A DNA stretch of 64,000 nucleotides, taken from positions 1 through 64,000 of the forward strand of contig JAHEER010000004.1 in the NCBI GenBank assembly GCA_024640625.1, read 5' to 3'. Source of the DNA: Desulfobulbaceae bacterium (lineage in GTDB: Bacteria; Desulfobacterota; Desulfobulbia; Desulfobulbales; Desulfocapsaceae). Below are positions 44,800-54,036 of the stretch, in pieces (positions within the stretch are counted from its first letter, which is position 1; each line of letters begins with the position of its first letter). A program made the position numbers and the translations under genes. The notes under the pieces were generated by a model. It made no database searches. It worked only from the letters and a program-made list of their open reading frames with translations, and was not told where the DNA came from.

Positions 44800-46797
44800 A
44801 TGAGTGAAGTTGACGAAAAGATAACCAGTCTGTTAAGCGAGGACCGATATTTCGAGCCGCCGATTGAAGGCAGCCAGCACGCCTGGATAAATGATATAGC
44901 TCAGTATCAAAGTACCTACGACCGTTCCATGGAGGATCTGGAGGGCTACTGGCAGGAGCGGGCCGAAGAGCTGGTGAGCTGGTATACTCCCTGGCGGTCG
45001 GTGCTTGACGCCGATCTTTATAAACCGGAAATCCGCTGGTTTGACGGGGCCACTCTCAATGTTTGCTATAATTGCCTGGATCGCCATGTCGAACATGGGA
45101 AAGGTGAAAAAATCGCCTTGATCTGGCAGGGGGAGCCCGAAGATGAAGTCCGTACCTATACTTACCGGCAGCTGCTCGACGAGGTCTGCCGATGCGCCAA
45201 TGTCTTGAAGAAAAAAGGGGTGCAAAAAGGTGACCGGGTGGCGGTTTATCTGCCGATGATTCCGGAACTGGTAATCAGCCTGCTTGCCTGCGCAAGAATT
45301 GGAGCGATACACTCGGTGGTGTTCGCCGGTTTTTCAGCTGTCAGTTTGCAAAACAGGATAGAAGATTGCGAGGCTTCGCTGCTCATCACTGCCGATGCGG
45401 TACTCAGGGCGGGCAAGAGCATCGCCCTGAAACCGAATGGGGATGAGGCGCTCGAAGAGTGTGATTCGGTTGATCACTGCCTGGTCGTGCGCCGGGCCGG
45501 CAATGAAGTGGCCATGCAGCCCGGGCGGGACAGCTGGTGGCATGATGAAATGAGCGGCGCCGATATCACCGTCACGTGCACTCCCGAGCCGATGGCTGCG
45601 GAAGATATGCTGTTTATTCTTTACACCTCCGGCTCGACCGGCAAGCCCAAAGGGGTAGTGCATACCAGCGGGGGATATTTGACCTATGTCCTCCATACCA
45701 TGCAGATGGTATTTGATCTAAGAGACGATGATGTCTACTGGTGCACCGCCGATGTCGGCTGGATTACCGGTCACTCCTATCTTCTTTACGGACCGCTGGG
45801 CTGGGGCACTACCACCGTGATGTTTGAAGGGGTACCATCCTATCCCGGTCCTGATCGATTCTGGCAGATAATCGAGAAATTCGGTGTCACCATTTTCTAC
45901 ACCGCTCCGACGATGATCAGGGCGCTTATGCGTTTCGGCGCTGAACCGATCAAAAAGCATGACATCTCCTCCCTGCGCATCCTCGGCTCAGTGGGTGAAC
46001 CTATTAATCCGGAGGCCTGGATGTGGTATCATCTCAATGTCGGAGGCGGTAACGTGCCCATCGTCGATACCTGGTGGCAGACCGAGACTGGCGGTATCAT
46101 GATATCACCTCTCCCCTACGCAACCAGATTGAAACCGGGCTCGGCCACCATGCCTTTGCCCGGGGTCGATGCGGCCATTCTCACCGAAGAAGGCAACGAG
46201 GCCAGCGTGAACGAAGGCGGCCACCTCGTTATCCGGAAACCGTGGCCAGGGATGTTCAGGGGGATATATGGCGATCCCGAACGTTTTCGCCGCACCTATT
46301 TCGAAGAATTTCCAGGCTGTTACGATGCCGGCGATGGGGCACGCTGCGACGAAAACGGCTACTATTGGATTATGGGCCGGCTCGATGATGTGATAAATGT
46401 CTCGGGGCATCGGCTGGGTACCGCGGAGATCGAGTCGGCGCTGGTCTCTCATTCCCATGTCAATGAGGCAGCAGTGGTCGGCATGCCGCACCCGATAAAA
46501 GGGCAGGCCATTTACGCCTTTGTGACGCTCGTTCCCGGCATCGAGGAAAACGCCGAATTACTCGCCGATCTTCGCGTCCATGTGCGCACGGAGATTGGGC
46601 CGATAGCTTCGCCGGATACCATCCAATATGCCCCTGGACTGCCCAAGACCCGCAGCGGCAAAATCATGCGCCGCATCCTGCGGAAAATTGCCTCGAACGA
46701 TTTCGGCGACTTCGGCGACATCTCCACCCTGGCCGATCCCACCGTGGTTGATGATCTGATTGACGGCAAGAAGACACTGGACAACGAATTTTTCTAG
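44800..46797 (+). CDS. acs: Acetyl-CoA synthetase (AMP-forming)
   Basis: A 665-residue adenylate-forming enzyme converting acetate, ATP and CoA to acetyl-CoA. The A3 motif is ILYTSGSTGKPKGVVHTSGG, then DTWWQTETGG, YDAGDGARCDENGYYWIMGR, and the C-terminal lysine region PKTRSGKIMRRILRKIA, a site of regulatory acetylation in this family. The start is ATG 44800 with GGTGGAG at 44787-44793; TTG 44761 is less likely. It is followed by a REP-like palindrome pair and a DUF294 gene often found near acs. Confidence 0.96.
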   Translation: MSEVDEKITSLLSEDRYFEPPIEGSQHAWINDIAQYQSTYDRSMEDLEGYWQERAEELVSWYTPWRSVLDADLYKPEIRWFDGATLNVCYNCLDRHVEHGKGEKIALIWQGEPEDEVRTYTYRQLLDEVCRCANVLKKKGVQKGDRVAVYLPMIPELVISLLACARIGAIHSVVFAGFSAVSLQNRIEDCEASLLITADAVLRAGKSIALKPNGDEALEECDSVDHCLVVRRAGNEVAMQPGRDSWWHDEMSGADITVTCTPEPMAAEDMLFILYTSGSTGKPKGVVHTSGGYLTYVLHTMQMVFDLRDDDVYWCTADVGWITGHSYLLYGPLGWGTTTVMFEGVPSYPGPDRFWQIIEKFGVTIFYTAPTMIRALMRFGAEPIKKHDISSLRILGSVGEPINPEAWMWYHLNVGGGNVPIVDTWWQTETGGIMISPLPYATRLKPGSATMPLPGVDAAILTEEGNEASVNEGGHLVIRKPWPGMFRGIYGDPERFRRTYFEEFPGCYDAGDGARCDENGYYWIMGRLDDVINVSGHRLGTAEIESALVSHSHVNEAAVVGMPHPIKGQAIYAFVTLVPGIEENAELLADLRVHVRTEIGPIASPDTIQYAPGLPKTRSGKIMRRILRKIASNDFGDFGDISTLADPTVVDDLIDGKKTLDNEFF

Positions 46798-46805
46798 ATC
46801 TGTGA

Positions 46806-46865
46806 GGGACACAATACCCATGGTGTCCCTAAAAAAAAATCGGGACACCATGGGTATTGTGCCCC
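46806..46865. repeat. REP-like nested palindromes downstream of acs
   Basis: Two 24-base arms (46806-46829 and 46842-46865) are inverted copies with one mismatch, separated by 12 A-rich bases. Each arm is itself a hairpin (GGGACAC ... GTGTCCC, 7-bp stem). GTGAG precedes the left arm, like the tetranucleotide heads of REP sequences. It may terminate acs transcription and looks like a BIME (paired REP) associated with REP-type transposases, though none is present here. Confidence 0.75.
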
Positions 46866-47020
46866 CTTCCGTTCTATTATTTCAATAAACTAATAATCAA
46901 GACCCGGTCCCACTTCACGCCACTTCGATCCCGCTCCCAGCTCGCTTTTTATTCCTGTAAGATAAATAGTGTGATATAAAAAATGTATCCACCATTACCC
47001 CCAAGCGGACAAACTTTACC

Positions 47021-48982
47021 ATGGCAGGCAAGGACAGAAAACAGGCTCCGGTCATCCCGTCGGTCAACGGCAGTGAAAATGCGGTCGCCCCTGAAGTGGC
47101 GGTTGCCTTTCTTAAGAGTACCATGCCGTTCAAAGAACTTGACGACCAAGCCCTCAGGGACCTTGCCCTGCACTGCAAAATTGATTTTTTCCCCAAGGGC
47201 ACCCGGCTTCTGACCTACAACGAATCTGACATCACCCATCTCTATCTTATTCAAAGAGGCGGTGTCAGGGCTTTTATCACCGATGACGACGGTGATATCG
47301 TACTCAAGGATTACCGGGGCGTCGGGTCGAATATCGGTGCCCTGGGAATTATCAGGGGAACCAAGGCCAACCTCAACATCGAAACCGTTGAAGATACCTT
47401 CTGCTATCTGATTCCCCGCGATATTTTCAAAGAACTGGTGCGCTCCGTTTCGGCGATTTCCCATTACTACCTGAAAAATTTTTCCGACAATGTGGTGGCG
47501 ACGGCTTACACAGAGTTGCGCAAAAACAAGTTGACCAGGAGACCCACCGAGGAGTTGCTGCTTTTCAACACCAAGGCCGGCGAGCTGAGCAAACCGCTGT
47601 TCTCCGTGTCGGCCACCACCTCCATTCAGGAAAGCGGGATGATCATGGCCCGCCAGGGCATCGGTTCGCTGCTCGTCTATGTCGACGAGGACCCCGGTTC
47701 GATGATCGGCATCATTACCGATACCGACTTCAGGAGCAAGGTCATTGCCGAAGGCAGGGATATCAGGGGGCCGGTCAGCTCGATCATGAGCAGTCCGCTG
47801 AAAACGGTGCCGGCGGATATGCTCTGCTTCGATGTGCTGCTGAAAATGATGACCACCTCCATCCACCATCTTGGGGTTGAACAGAGCGGCCGGGTAACCG
47901 GCGTGATCACCAGCCACGACATCATGGTTCAGCAGGGCAATTCCCCCTACTACCTGTTTAAGGAAATCTCTGCTCAGAGCGAGTTCGAGGGGCTCTATCT
48001 GCTCTCCAAAAAAATTAGCGGGCTGGTTCGCAATATCCTCAAGGAGGGAGCCAAGGCAGGCGATATATCCCGTATGATCACTCTGATCAACGAGAGGATT
48101 CTCGCTCGGATTCTTGTTCTCCTCCATGACCAGCTCGGACCCGCCCCGGTCAGGTACAGCTGGCTGATGTTTGGCAGCGAAGGCAGAAACGAGCAGACTT
48201 TCAAGACCGACCAGGATAACGGCATCATCTACAGAGATCCAGAACCCAGGCAGCAGAAAGAGGTGGAGAATTACTTCAGGATGTTTGGCGAACAGGCTAC
48301 CTATCATCTGCTCAAGTGCGGCTACCCGTCCTGCAAAGACAATGTCATGGCCAGCAACCCTCTCTGGTGCCGGTCGATGAGCAGCTGGAAAGAGCAGTTT
48401 TCCCACTGGATCGGTGAAGCGGGTCGGCATGATCAGCTCGGCGCCTCTATTTTCTTCGATTTCAGGCATGCGTATGGGACCGAACAGCTGGCTGTTGATC
48501 TGCGCGACCATATCATCACCTGCTGCCGCCAGAAGAATACCATCATCGAGAACTTGGGCCGCAACTTCCTGTCCTTGCGGGCACCGCTTTCTTTTTTTCA
48601 GCAGTTTGTGGTTGAACAGAATGGCGATCACAAGGATTGGCTGGACATCAAGATGCGCGGCTTGGCTCCTTTTGTTGATTTTGCCCGGATCCTGAGCCTG
48701 AAATACGGGATCAGACAGACCAACACCCTGATTCGGCTCAAGCGGCTCTCCGCCAGGATGAAACTGGACAAGTCCTTTTACCTGGAGATGGTCGATGCCT
48801 ATGAACTGCAGCTGCAGCTCCGGGTTATCCATCAGCTTTCCCAGATAGAACAGGGAAAAGAGCCGGACGATTTCATCTATCCCGAAGAGCTCAGTGATCT
48901 GGAAAAACGGATGCTCAAGGACGGTTTCAGCGTCATCGGCAGGATGCAGAATCTGATGGCCAAGGAGATAGCAGAGGCTTAG
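47021..48982 (+). CDS. DUF294 nucleotidyltransferase-like protein with cNMP-binding and CBS domains
   Basis: A 653-residue cytoplasmic protein: cyclic-nucleotide-binding-like domain (about 30-150, LTYNESDITHLYLIQRGGVR), two CBS domains (about 190-315, ESGMIMARQGIGSLLVY, IGIITDTDFRSKV, VTGVITSHDIM), a GlnD-type nucleotidyltransferase motif (GSEGRNEQTFKTDQDNG, near residue 385) and a C-terminal DUF294 domain. Such proteins are frequent next to acs or acetate transporters with a DnaQ-like exonuclease, as here. They are thought to be signalling or regulatory, but no substrate is proven. The start at 47021 lacks a clear ribosome site. Confidence 0.9.
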   Translation: MAGKDRKQAPVIPSVNGSENAVAPEVAVAFLKSTMPFKELDDQALRDLALHCKIDFFPKGTRLLTYNESDITHLYLIQRGGVRAFITDDDGDIVLKDYRGVGSNIGALGIIRGTKANLNIETVEDTFCYLIPRDIFKELVRSVSAISHYYLKNFSDNVVATAYTELRKNKLTRRPTEELLLFNTKAGELSKPLFSVSATTSIQESGMIMARQGIGSLLVYVDEDPGSMIGIITDTDFRSKVIAEGRDIRGPVSSIMSSPLKTVPADMLCFDVLLKMMTTSIHHLGVEQSGRVTGVITSHDIMVQQGNSPYYLFKEISAQSEFEGLYLLSKKISGLVRNILKEGAKAGDISRMITLINERILARILVLLHDQLGPAPVRYSWLMFGSEGRNEQTFKTDQDNGIIYRDPEPRQQKEVENYFRMFGEQATYHLLKCGYPSCKDNVMASNPLWCRSMSSWKEQFSHWIGEAGRHDQLGASIFFDFRHAYGTEQLAVDLRDHIITCCRQKNTIIENLGRNFLSLRAPLSFFQQFVVEQNGDHKDWLDIKMRGLAPFVDFARILSLKYGIRQTNTLIRLKRLSARMKLDKSFYLEMVDAYELQLQLRVIHQLSQIEQGKEPDDFIYPEELSDLEKRMLKDGFSVIGRMQNLMAKEIAEA

Positions 48983-48985
48983 GTG

Positions 48986-49717
48986 ATGGGGATACTCAAT
49001 ACAATATCCCGACTGCGGGGCCGTGACCGACTTATTGTCTCCAACAACCGCAGCTTCGCACGCTTCGACTATCGGAAACAGCTGACCGACTATACCTACG
49101 TCGTCTTCGACACCGAACTGACTGGCCTCAATCGGAAAAAGGATGAAATCATTGCCATTGGCGCCGTTCGCATCAGGGATTTGCAGATAGATCTGGGCGA
49201 AACCTTTCACTACTATGTAAAACCTCAAAACCGTGATCATACCCGGGCCACCCTGATTCATCGGATCACCCCCCAACAGCTGGAGGAGGCTCCGCCACTG
49301 GAAACGGTTCTGCCCCTGTTCCTGAAATTTATCGAGGAGGATCTGCTGGTCGGTCATTATGTGCCGATCGATACCGGGTTTCTGGACCGGGCCACCCGCA
49401 AGCTCTACAACGGCACAATAGCCAATCCCAGCCTCGATACCATGCGTATGGCGCAGATCTACAAAAGGATGGTCCTGGGCGACTATCACGGTTCCCAGCA
49501 AGTAGCCGATGGCCGCTACAACCTGCAGAGACTCAGTACCGAATTAAACCTGCCCTACTTCGAAGCCCATGATGCCCTTGAGGATGCCCTGCAGACCGCC
49601 TATCTGTTCATTTTTCTGGTAAAAAAGCTGCATTCGGTCGGAATCAGGACGATCAGGGAGCTGTTTGCGGCGGGCAAGGAACTTGCCCATACTGCCAGAA
49701 CACCTGACGGCGTCTGA
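48986..49717 (+). CDS. DnaQ/PolC-type 3'-5' exonuclease
   Basis: A 243-residue DEDD exonuclease. Exo I is VFDTELTGL (Asp and Glu near residue 42), Exo II is LVGHYVPIDTGFLDRA, and Exo III is HDALEDALQTAYLF (H-x5-D). It starts three bases after the TAG of the DUF294 gene (a GTG at 48983 is an alternative start), so the two are translated together. The pairing with a DUF294 protein is recurrent, but whether it acts in DNA repair or nucleotide signalling is unknown. Confidence 0.9.
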   Translation: MGILNTISRLRGRDRLIVSNNRSFARFDYRKQLTDYTYVVFDTELTGLNRKKDEIIAIGAVRIRDLQIDLGETFHYYVKPQNRDHTRATLIHRITPQQLEEAPPLETVLPLFLKFIEEDLLVGHYVPIDTGFLDRATRKLYNGTIANPSLDTMRMAQIYKRMVLGDYHGSQQVADGRYNLQRLSTELNLPYFEAHDALEDALQTAYLFIFLVKKLHSVGIRTIRELFAAGKELAHTARTPDGV

Positions 49718-49818
49718 GCTCACTTTCACCCGTCCCTGCCGGCAGACCGGGCTCTTTGTAATGGTCCGCCAGCGAGCCGGGAATTTGGCAGGGATCGTGG
49801 CGATCGGGTCTATTTGGT

Positions 49819-49846
49819 TTGACAAAACCGTTTACTTTACTAAAAT
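49819..49846 (+). promoter_or_regulatory. Predicted sigma-70 promoter of alaS
   Basis: TTGACA (49819-49824), 16 bases, TAAAAT (49841-49846), a strong match about 100 bases before alaS. Confidence 0.65.
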
Positions 49847-49943
49847 CCTAATTTTTGCATAATAGGCCTGCACCACTGGCGGGGCAGGGCACGCAACCGC
49901 AGCGGATCGATAATCTGCAGAAATCTCAAACCGGAAAACGAAT

Positions 49944-52592
49944 ATGACAGGAAACCAAATTCGAGCAAGATTTCTGGAATATTTCCAACGCCATAGCCAC
50001 ACAGTCGTGGATAGTTCCTCACTCGTCCCCCAGGACGATCCAACCCTGCTGTTTACCAATGCCGGGATGGTGCAGTTTAAAACCGTATTCATGGGCGAGG
50101 AAAAAAGGGACTATGTCAGGGCGGTCTCCAGCCAGTGCTGCATGCGGGCGGGGGGGAAACACAATGATCTCGAGAACGTCGGCTATACGGCCAGACACCA
50201 CACCTTTTTCGAGATGTTGGGCAATTTTTCCTTCGGCGACTATTTCAAAAAAGAAGCGATCGATTTTGCCTGGGAGTTCCTGACCGTTGAACTTGGCCTG
50301 GATCCTCAGCAGCTCTGGGTATCCATCTATGAAGACGACGACGAGGCCGAGGAACTCTGGGAGCAGATCGAGACCCTGCCCAAAGGCCGCATCGTTCGTT
50401 TCGACGAGAAGGACAATTTCTGGGCCATGGGCGACACTGGTCCCTGCGGCCCCTGTTCCGAGATTCATATCGACCAGGGAGCTGCGGCCGGATGCGGCAG
50501 ACCGGATTGTGCCCTGGGCTGCGACTGCGATCGTTTTCTGGAGCTCTGGAACCTGGTATTCATGCAGTTCAACCGCTTTGCAGACGGCACCATGGAACCG
50601 CTGCCCAAACCCAGCATCGATACCGGCATGGGGCTCGAGCGGGTGGCGGCGGTGCTGCAGGGGAAATTAAACAACTATGATTCCGATTTGTTCGCGCCGA
50701 TTATCGCACGGCTCGAGCACCTGTCGGGAAGAAGCTACGGCAAAGATGCAGCCGATGACACGGCCATGCGCGTCATTGCCGATCATGTCAGGGCCACCTG
50801 TTTTCTGGTGGCCGACGGCGTGCTGCCCTCCAACGAAGGGCGGGGATACGTGCTCAGGCGGGTGTTGCGGCGGGCAAGCCGTTTCGGCAGAAACCTCGGC
50901 CTGACCGGTCCGTTTCTGCACCAGGCCTGCAGCGCAGTGGTCGAATCCATGATCGGTGCCTATCCACGCCTTACCGATACCTCCGAGTTGCTGAAGAAGG
51001 TCGTCAACAACGAGGAAGCCCGCTTTGGTGAGACCCTGGAACACGGGCTGGCCATGCTCGACCAGGAGGTCGAGCGCCAGCAGGGACAGGACGACCCGTT
51101 GATCAGCGGTGATTTTATTTTCAAGCTCTACGACACGTTCGGGTTCCCCGTGGATATTGTCCGAGATATCTCACTGGAACGTTCCATCGCTTTCGATGAC
51201 CAGGGGTTTAACGCAGCCATGGAAGCGCAGCGCAGCAAATCCCGGGCGTCGAGAAAAGACGAAGGGCTGCTGCTCAAGGAAGAGGGGGTGAAAGCGTTGA
51301 TTGAATCGGGGCTGCGCTCCGAGTTTACCGGTTACGGGTCACGGCAGGCACGTGCCACCGTCACCGGAATGGTGGACGAGCAGGGCCAGGTGATCAGTGC
51401 AGCCGTTGCCGGGCAGAAGGTCCGGCTGATCACCGACCGCACCCCGTTTTATGCTGAAGCCGGCGGTCAGATCGGCGATGTCGGTGTGATTCGGTGGGAC
51501 GGCGGCAGTGGACAGGTAACCGATACCATTTCTGAAGGTGAGGGGTTCATCCTGCACCGAACGACCATCACCGAAGGCAGCCTGACCACCGGCAGCCCGG
51601 TGGAATTAATCGTCGATGCGGGCAGCCGTGCTGATACCGAAGCCAACCACAGTGCCACCCATCTGCTGCATGCCGCCTTGCGCGAGGTGCTGGGAGATCA
51701 CGTCAAGCAGGCCGGTTCGCTGGTGAGCCCGGAGCGACTGCGTTTTGACTTCACCCATTTTTCGGCCCTGCAGCCTATGGAGCTCCGCGAAATAGAGGTG
51801 AAGATCAACGAGGAAATCAGGAAAAACCAGGAGGTGGAGACCAAGATCGTCGACCGCGAGGAAGCTTTCAGTGAAGGCGCCATGGCTCTGTTCGGAGAAA
51901 AATATGGTGATTCGGTGCGGGTGGTTGCCATCGAGCCGGTCTCCAAGGAGTTGTGCGGCGGCACCCACGTCGCCGCCACGGGCAATATAGGCCTGTTGAA
52001 GATAATCAGTGAGGGCGGCATTGCCGCCGGGGTCAGAAGGATCGAGGCGGTTACCGGCAGGAAAGCGGTGGCTCTGATGCAGGACATGGCCAACCGTGAA
52101 GAGGCCATCGCCGGCAGACTTAATGCCACCCCGACTGAATTGGTGGATAAGCTTGATCATCTGCTTGAAGCCCAGAAAAAGCTGGAAAAACAGGTGGCTG
52201 TCCTGTCCACCCAGGTGGCCAGCTCAGGGCTGGATACCATATTCGACCACCGCGTCGAAGTCGACGGCGTCAAAGTGATCGCCGCCGAAATTGAACTGGA
52301 CAGTCCCAAGACGCTGCGCGAGGTGGGTGACAAGGTCCGGGACAAGATGGGCACTGGCATTGCCGTGCTCGGTGGATCAATAAAAGGTAAAGCTGCACTG
52401 CTGGTAATCGTTTCCAAGGATCTTACCGGACGCTTCAAGGCCGGCGAGATTATCAATAGAGTGGCTGCACTGGTAGGCGGCAAGGGGGGCGGACGACCCG
52501 ATATGGCGCAGGCCGGCGGGCCGCTCGCTGACAAGGTCGGCGAGGCCATTTCTGCGGTGCCGATTATCGTGGCCGAATTAAGCAAACGATAA
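49944..52592 (+). CDS. alaS: Alanyl-tRNA synthetase
   Basis: An 882-residue class II synthetase. The catalytic core is at the N-terminus (RFLEYFQRHSHTVVDSSSLV, FTNAGMVQFK, RHHTFFEMLGNFSFGDY, and motif 3 around GMGLERVAAVLQ). The editing domain has HSATHLLHAALREVLG and the zinc motif ELCGGTHVAATG, and a C-terminal C-Ala domain (GGKGGGRPDMAQAGG) completes it. Full length and typical. It has its own promoter and terminator, so it is a separate transcription unit. Confidence 0.98.
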   Translation: MTGNQIRARFLEYFQRHSHTVVDSSSLVPQDDPTLLFTNAGMVQFKTVFMGEEKRDYVRAVSSQCCMRAGGKHNDLENVGYTARHHTFFEMLGNFSFGDYFKKEAIDFAWEFLTVELGLDPQQLWVSIYEDDDEAEELWEQIETLPKGRIVRFDEKDNFWAMGDTGPCGPCSEIHIDQGAAAGCGRPDCALGCDCDRFLELWNLVFMQFNRFADGTMEPLPKPSIDTGMGLERVAAVLQGKLNNYDSDLFAPIIARLEHLSGRSYGKDAADDTAMRVIADHVRATCFLVADGVLPSNEGRGYVLRRVLRRASRFGRNLGLTGPFLHQACSAVVESMIGAYPRLTDTSELLKKVVNNEEARFGETLEHGLAMLDQEVERQQGQDDPLISGDFIFKLYDTFGFPVDIVRDISLERSIAFDDQGFNAAMEAQRSKSRASRKDEGLLLKEEGVKALIESGLRSEFTGYGSRQARATVTGMVDEQGQVISAAVAGQKVRLITDRTPFYAEAGGQIGDVGVIRWDGGSGQVTDTISEGEGFILHRTTITEGSLTTGSPVELIVDAGSRADTEANHSATHLLHAALREVLGDHVKQAGSLVSPERLRFDFTHFSALQPMELREIEVKINEEIRKNQEVETKIVDREEAFSEGAMALFGEKYGDSVRVVAIEPVSKELCGGTHVAATGNIGLLKIISEGGIAAGVRRIEAVTGRKAVALMQDMANREEAIAGRLNATPTELVDKLDHLLEAQKKLEKQVAVLSTQVASSGLDTIFDHRVEVDGVKVIAAEIELDSPKTLREVGDKVRDKMGTGIAVLGGSIKGKAALLVIVSKDLTGRFKAGEIINRVAALVGGKGGGRPDMAQAGGPLADKVGEAISAVPIIVAELSKR

Positions 52593-52640
52593 CTAATTCG
52601 ATCAGCGCTGCGAGCCAAAAAAGTGGTCAGAAAATAACCG

Positions 52641-52669
52641 GGCCGGGCGTCTTCGCCCGGTCTTTTTTT
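52641..52669 (+). terminator. Rho-independent terminator of alaS
   Basis: Stem CCGGGCG/CGCCCGG (52643-52649 with 52654-52660, extendable by two pairs), loop TCTT, followed by a run of seven T residues. It is in the 314-base gap 52593-52906, which otherwise contains the atp promoter and a palindrome. Confidence 0.93.
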
Positions 52670-52741
52670 GGGCTTCAAAAAGTGTCGGCCAAGTAAATGG
52701 AAAAGGGCTGAAATTGCAGCTTTCCGACGACGATAAAGTAG

Positions 52742-52770
52742 TTGACATGACCAATATTTTGCAGTAAAGA
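52742..52770 (+). promoter_or_regulatory. Predicted sigma-70 promoter of the second ATP synthase operon
   Basis: TTGACA (52742-52747), 17 bases, TAAAGA (52765-52770). It would give a leader of about 130 bases before the b' subunit gene. Confidence 0.6.
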
Positions 52771-52783
52771 TTTTGAGCTGTTG

Positions 52784-52797
52784 TGAATGGCCATTCA
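52784..52797. promoter_or_regulatory. 14-bp perfect palindrome, candidate operator of the atp operon
   Basis: TGAATGGCCATTCA is a perfect palindrome placed just after the expected transcription start of the promoter at 52742-52770, a position where a repressor would block transcription. The protein that would bind it is unknown. Confidence 0.4.
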
Positions 52798-52906
52798 TTT
52801 TTATTTATGGGTCCCGTTTGCAACATTTCACCAGAGACGGGAGTTCAGTTTTCATTCCATCGGGGATGTTTGTTTTTTTTATTTCTGCAAATCAGGAGCA
52901 TAGCAC

Positions 52907-53332
52907 ATGGTCACAGTTGACATCACAATGGTGATTCAGATGATAAACATGGTGGTACTCATGTTTTTGCTCAATGGGGTTCTTTACAAGCCGATCAAGA
53001 AGATCCTCCAGGAGCGGTCTGAAAAGATGCAGGGAATGCAGAATGATGTGGCAAAGTTTGAGGAAAACGCACGTCTGCGCCAGGAAGAGGTAGATGCCAA
53101 GATGTCCAAAGCCTCAGGCAAGGCCAAAGCGGCACTCGATGCTGCCAGGGCCGAGGCCCAGGCAGCGGGCGATGAGAAGATGGCCTCGATCAAGGCCGAG
53201 GTGGATGAGTTCAAAGAGACACAGTTGGCGGAAATCAATACGCAGATCGACACGGCTCAGCAGGAACTTAAAGCCAATCTCGACGGGTTTGCCACCGACA
53301 TGGCCAGCAAAATTCTGGGGAGGGCGCTCTAA
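52907..53332 (+). CDS. atpF': ATP synthase F0 subunit b' (b-type stator)
   Basis: A 141-residue stator protein: one N-terminal membrane helix (about residues 8-25) then a long coiled coil (KKILQERSEKMQGMQNDVAK onward), ending with ASKILGRAL. Paired with a second, longer b gene immediately downstream (2 bases), which is the b/b' arrangement of Desulfobacterota, cyanobacteria and plastids. AGGAG is 10 bases before ATG 52907. Confidence 0.9.
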   Translation: MVTVDITMVIQMINMVVLMFLLNGVLYKPIKKILQERSEKMQGMQNDVAKFEENARLRQEEVDAKMSKASGKAKAALDAARAEAQAAGDEKMASIKAEVDEFKETQLAEINTQIDTAQQELKANLDGFATDMASKILGRAL

Positions 53333-53334
53333 TC

Positions 53335-54036
53335 ATGTATAAATTCGAGCACATGGCCAGACTTTTCATGGTGCTGGCGGCACTCTGTTTTTCTCTGTCA
53401 ATTGCAGCCACCACGCTCTACGCTTCGGATAAACCGACCGCCGATTCACACTCGGCAACTGTGGAACAAGGTACCGACGCGGCCCATGGTGAAGCCGATG
53501 CCCATGCGGCCGAGGCTGACCACGGGGGAGGTCACGGCGAAGGCAGCCTGTCAGCGGCCAAACTCAAGGACCTGTTCTGGCGGGTTTTGAACTTCATCGC
53601 TCTGATGATCATTCTGGTCAAATTCGGCGCCAAGCCTATCGCTTCGGCTCTCGGCGGCCGCCAGGCAACGGTTAAGAACGAACTAGAAGACTTGGAGACT
53701 CGGCGGGACGAGGCTGAAAAGCAGTACCGGGAATTTGAGTCCAAGCTGGCCACGGTGGAAAAAGATATCGATTCCATCGTCGAAAAAGCAGTGGCCCAGG
53801 CCGAAGTCGAAAAGGCCAAGATCATTGAGAAGGCAGAGCAGGCAGTGGACGATATGAAGCGTCAGGCCGAACAGGCCATTCAGAATGAGATCGTCGAAGC
53901 CCGCCGTGATTTAAAAAACGAGGTCGCCGACCAGGCAGCGGTCATGGCCGAGGAGTTGATCGTCAGGAATCTGACCCCTGAAGACCAGGTCAAGATCATT
54001 GAAAATTATTTAGATAAAGTGGGGGCCGTACAGTGA
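53335..54036 (+). CDS. atpF: ATP synthase F0 subunit b with signal peptide and His-rich N-terminus
   Basis: A 233-residue subunit b. Unusually for the stator it begins with a signal-like segment (about residues 7-30, LFMVLAALCFSLSIAAT). A His/Ala/Glu-rich stretch follows (about 43-72, with AHGEADAHAAEADHGGGHGEG spread over it). Next come the conserved membrane segment (about 83-103, FWRVLNFIALMIILVKFGA) and a long coiled coil to the end. This implies an exposed periplasmic tail before the membrane anchor. Overlaps the atpH start by 4 bases. Confidence 0.88.
   Translation: MYKFEHMARLFMVLAALCFSLSIAATTLYASDKPTADSHSATVEQGTDAAHGEADAHAAEADHGGGHGEGSLSAAKLKDLFWRVLNFIALMIILVKFGAKPIASALGGRQATVKNELEDLETRRDEAEKQYREFESKLATVEKDIDSIVEKAVAQAEVEKAKIIEKAEQAVDDMKRQAEQAIQNEIVEARRDLKNEVADQAAVMAEELIVRNLTPEDQVKIIENYLDKVGAVQ

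Noticed and set aside
46949-49501. 850-codon open frame opposite the DUF294 and exonuclease genes
   Set aside because: Shadow of two genes with clear domains; low-complexity composition and no motif.
52781-52800. Rex-binding site at the atp promoter
   Set aside because: TTGTGAA is present on one side but the half-site spacing is 6 rather than 4 and the right half diverges.
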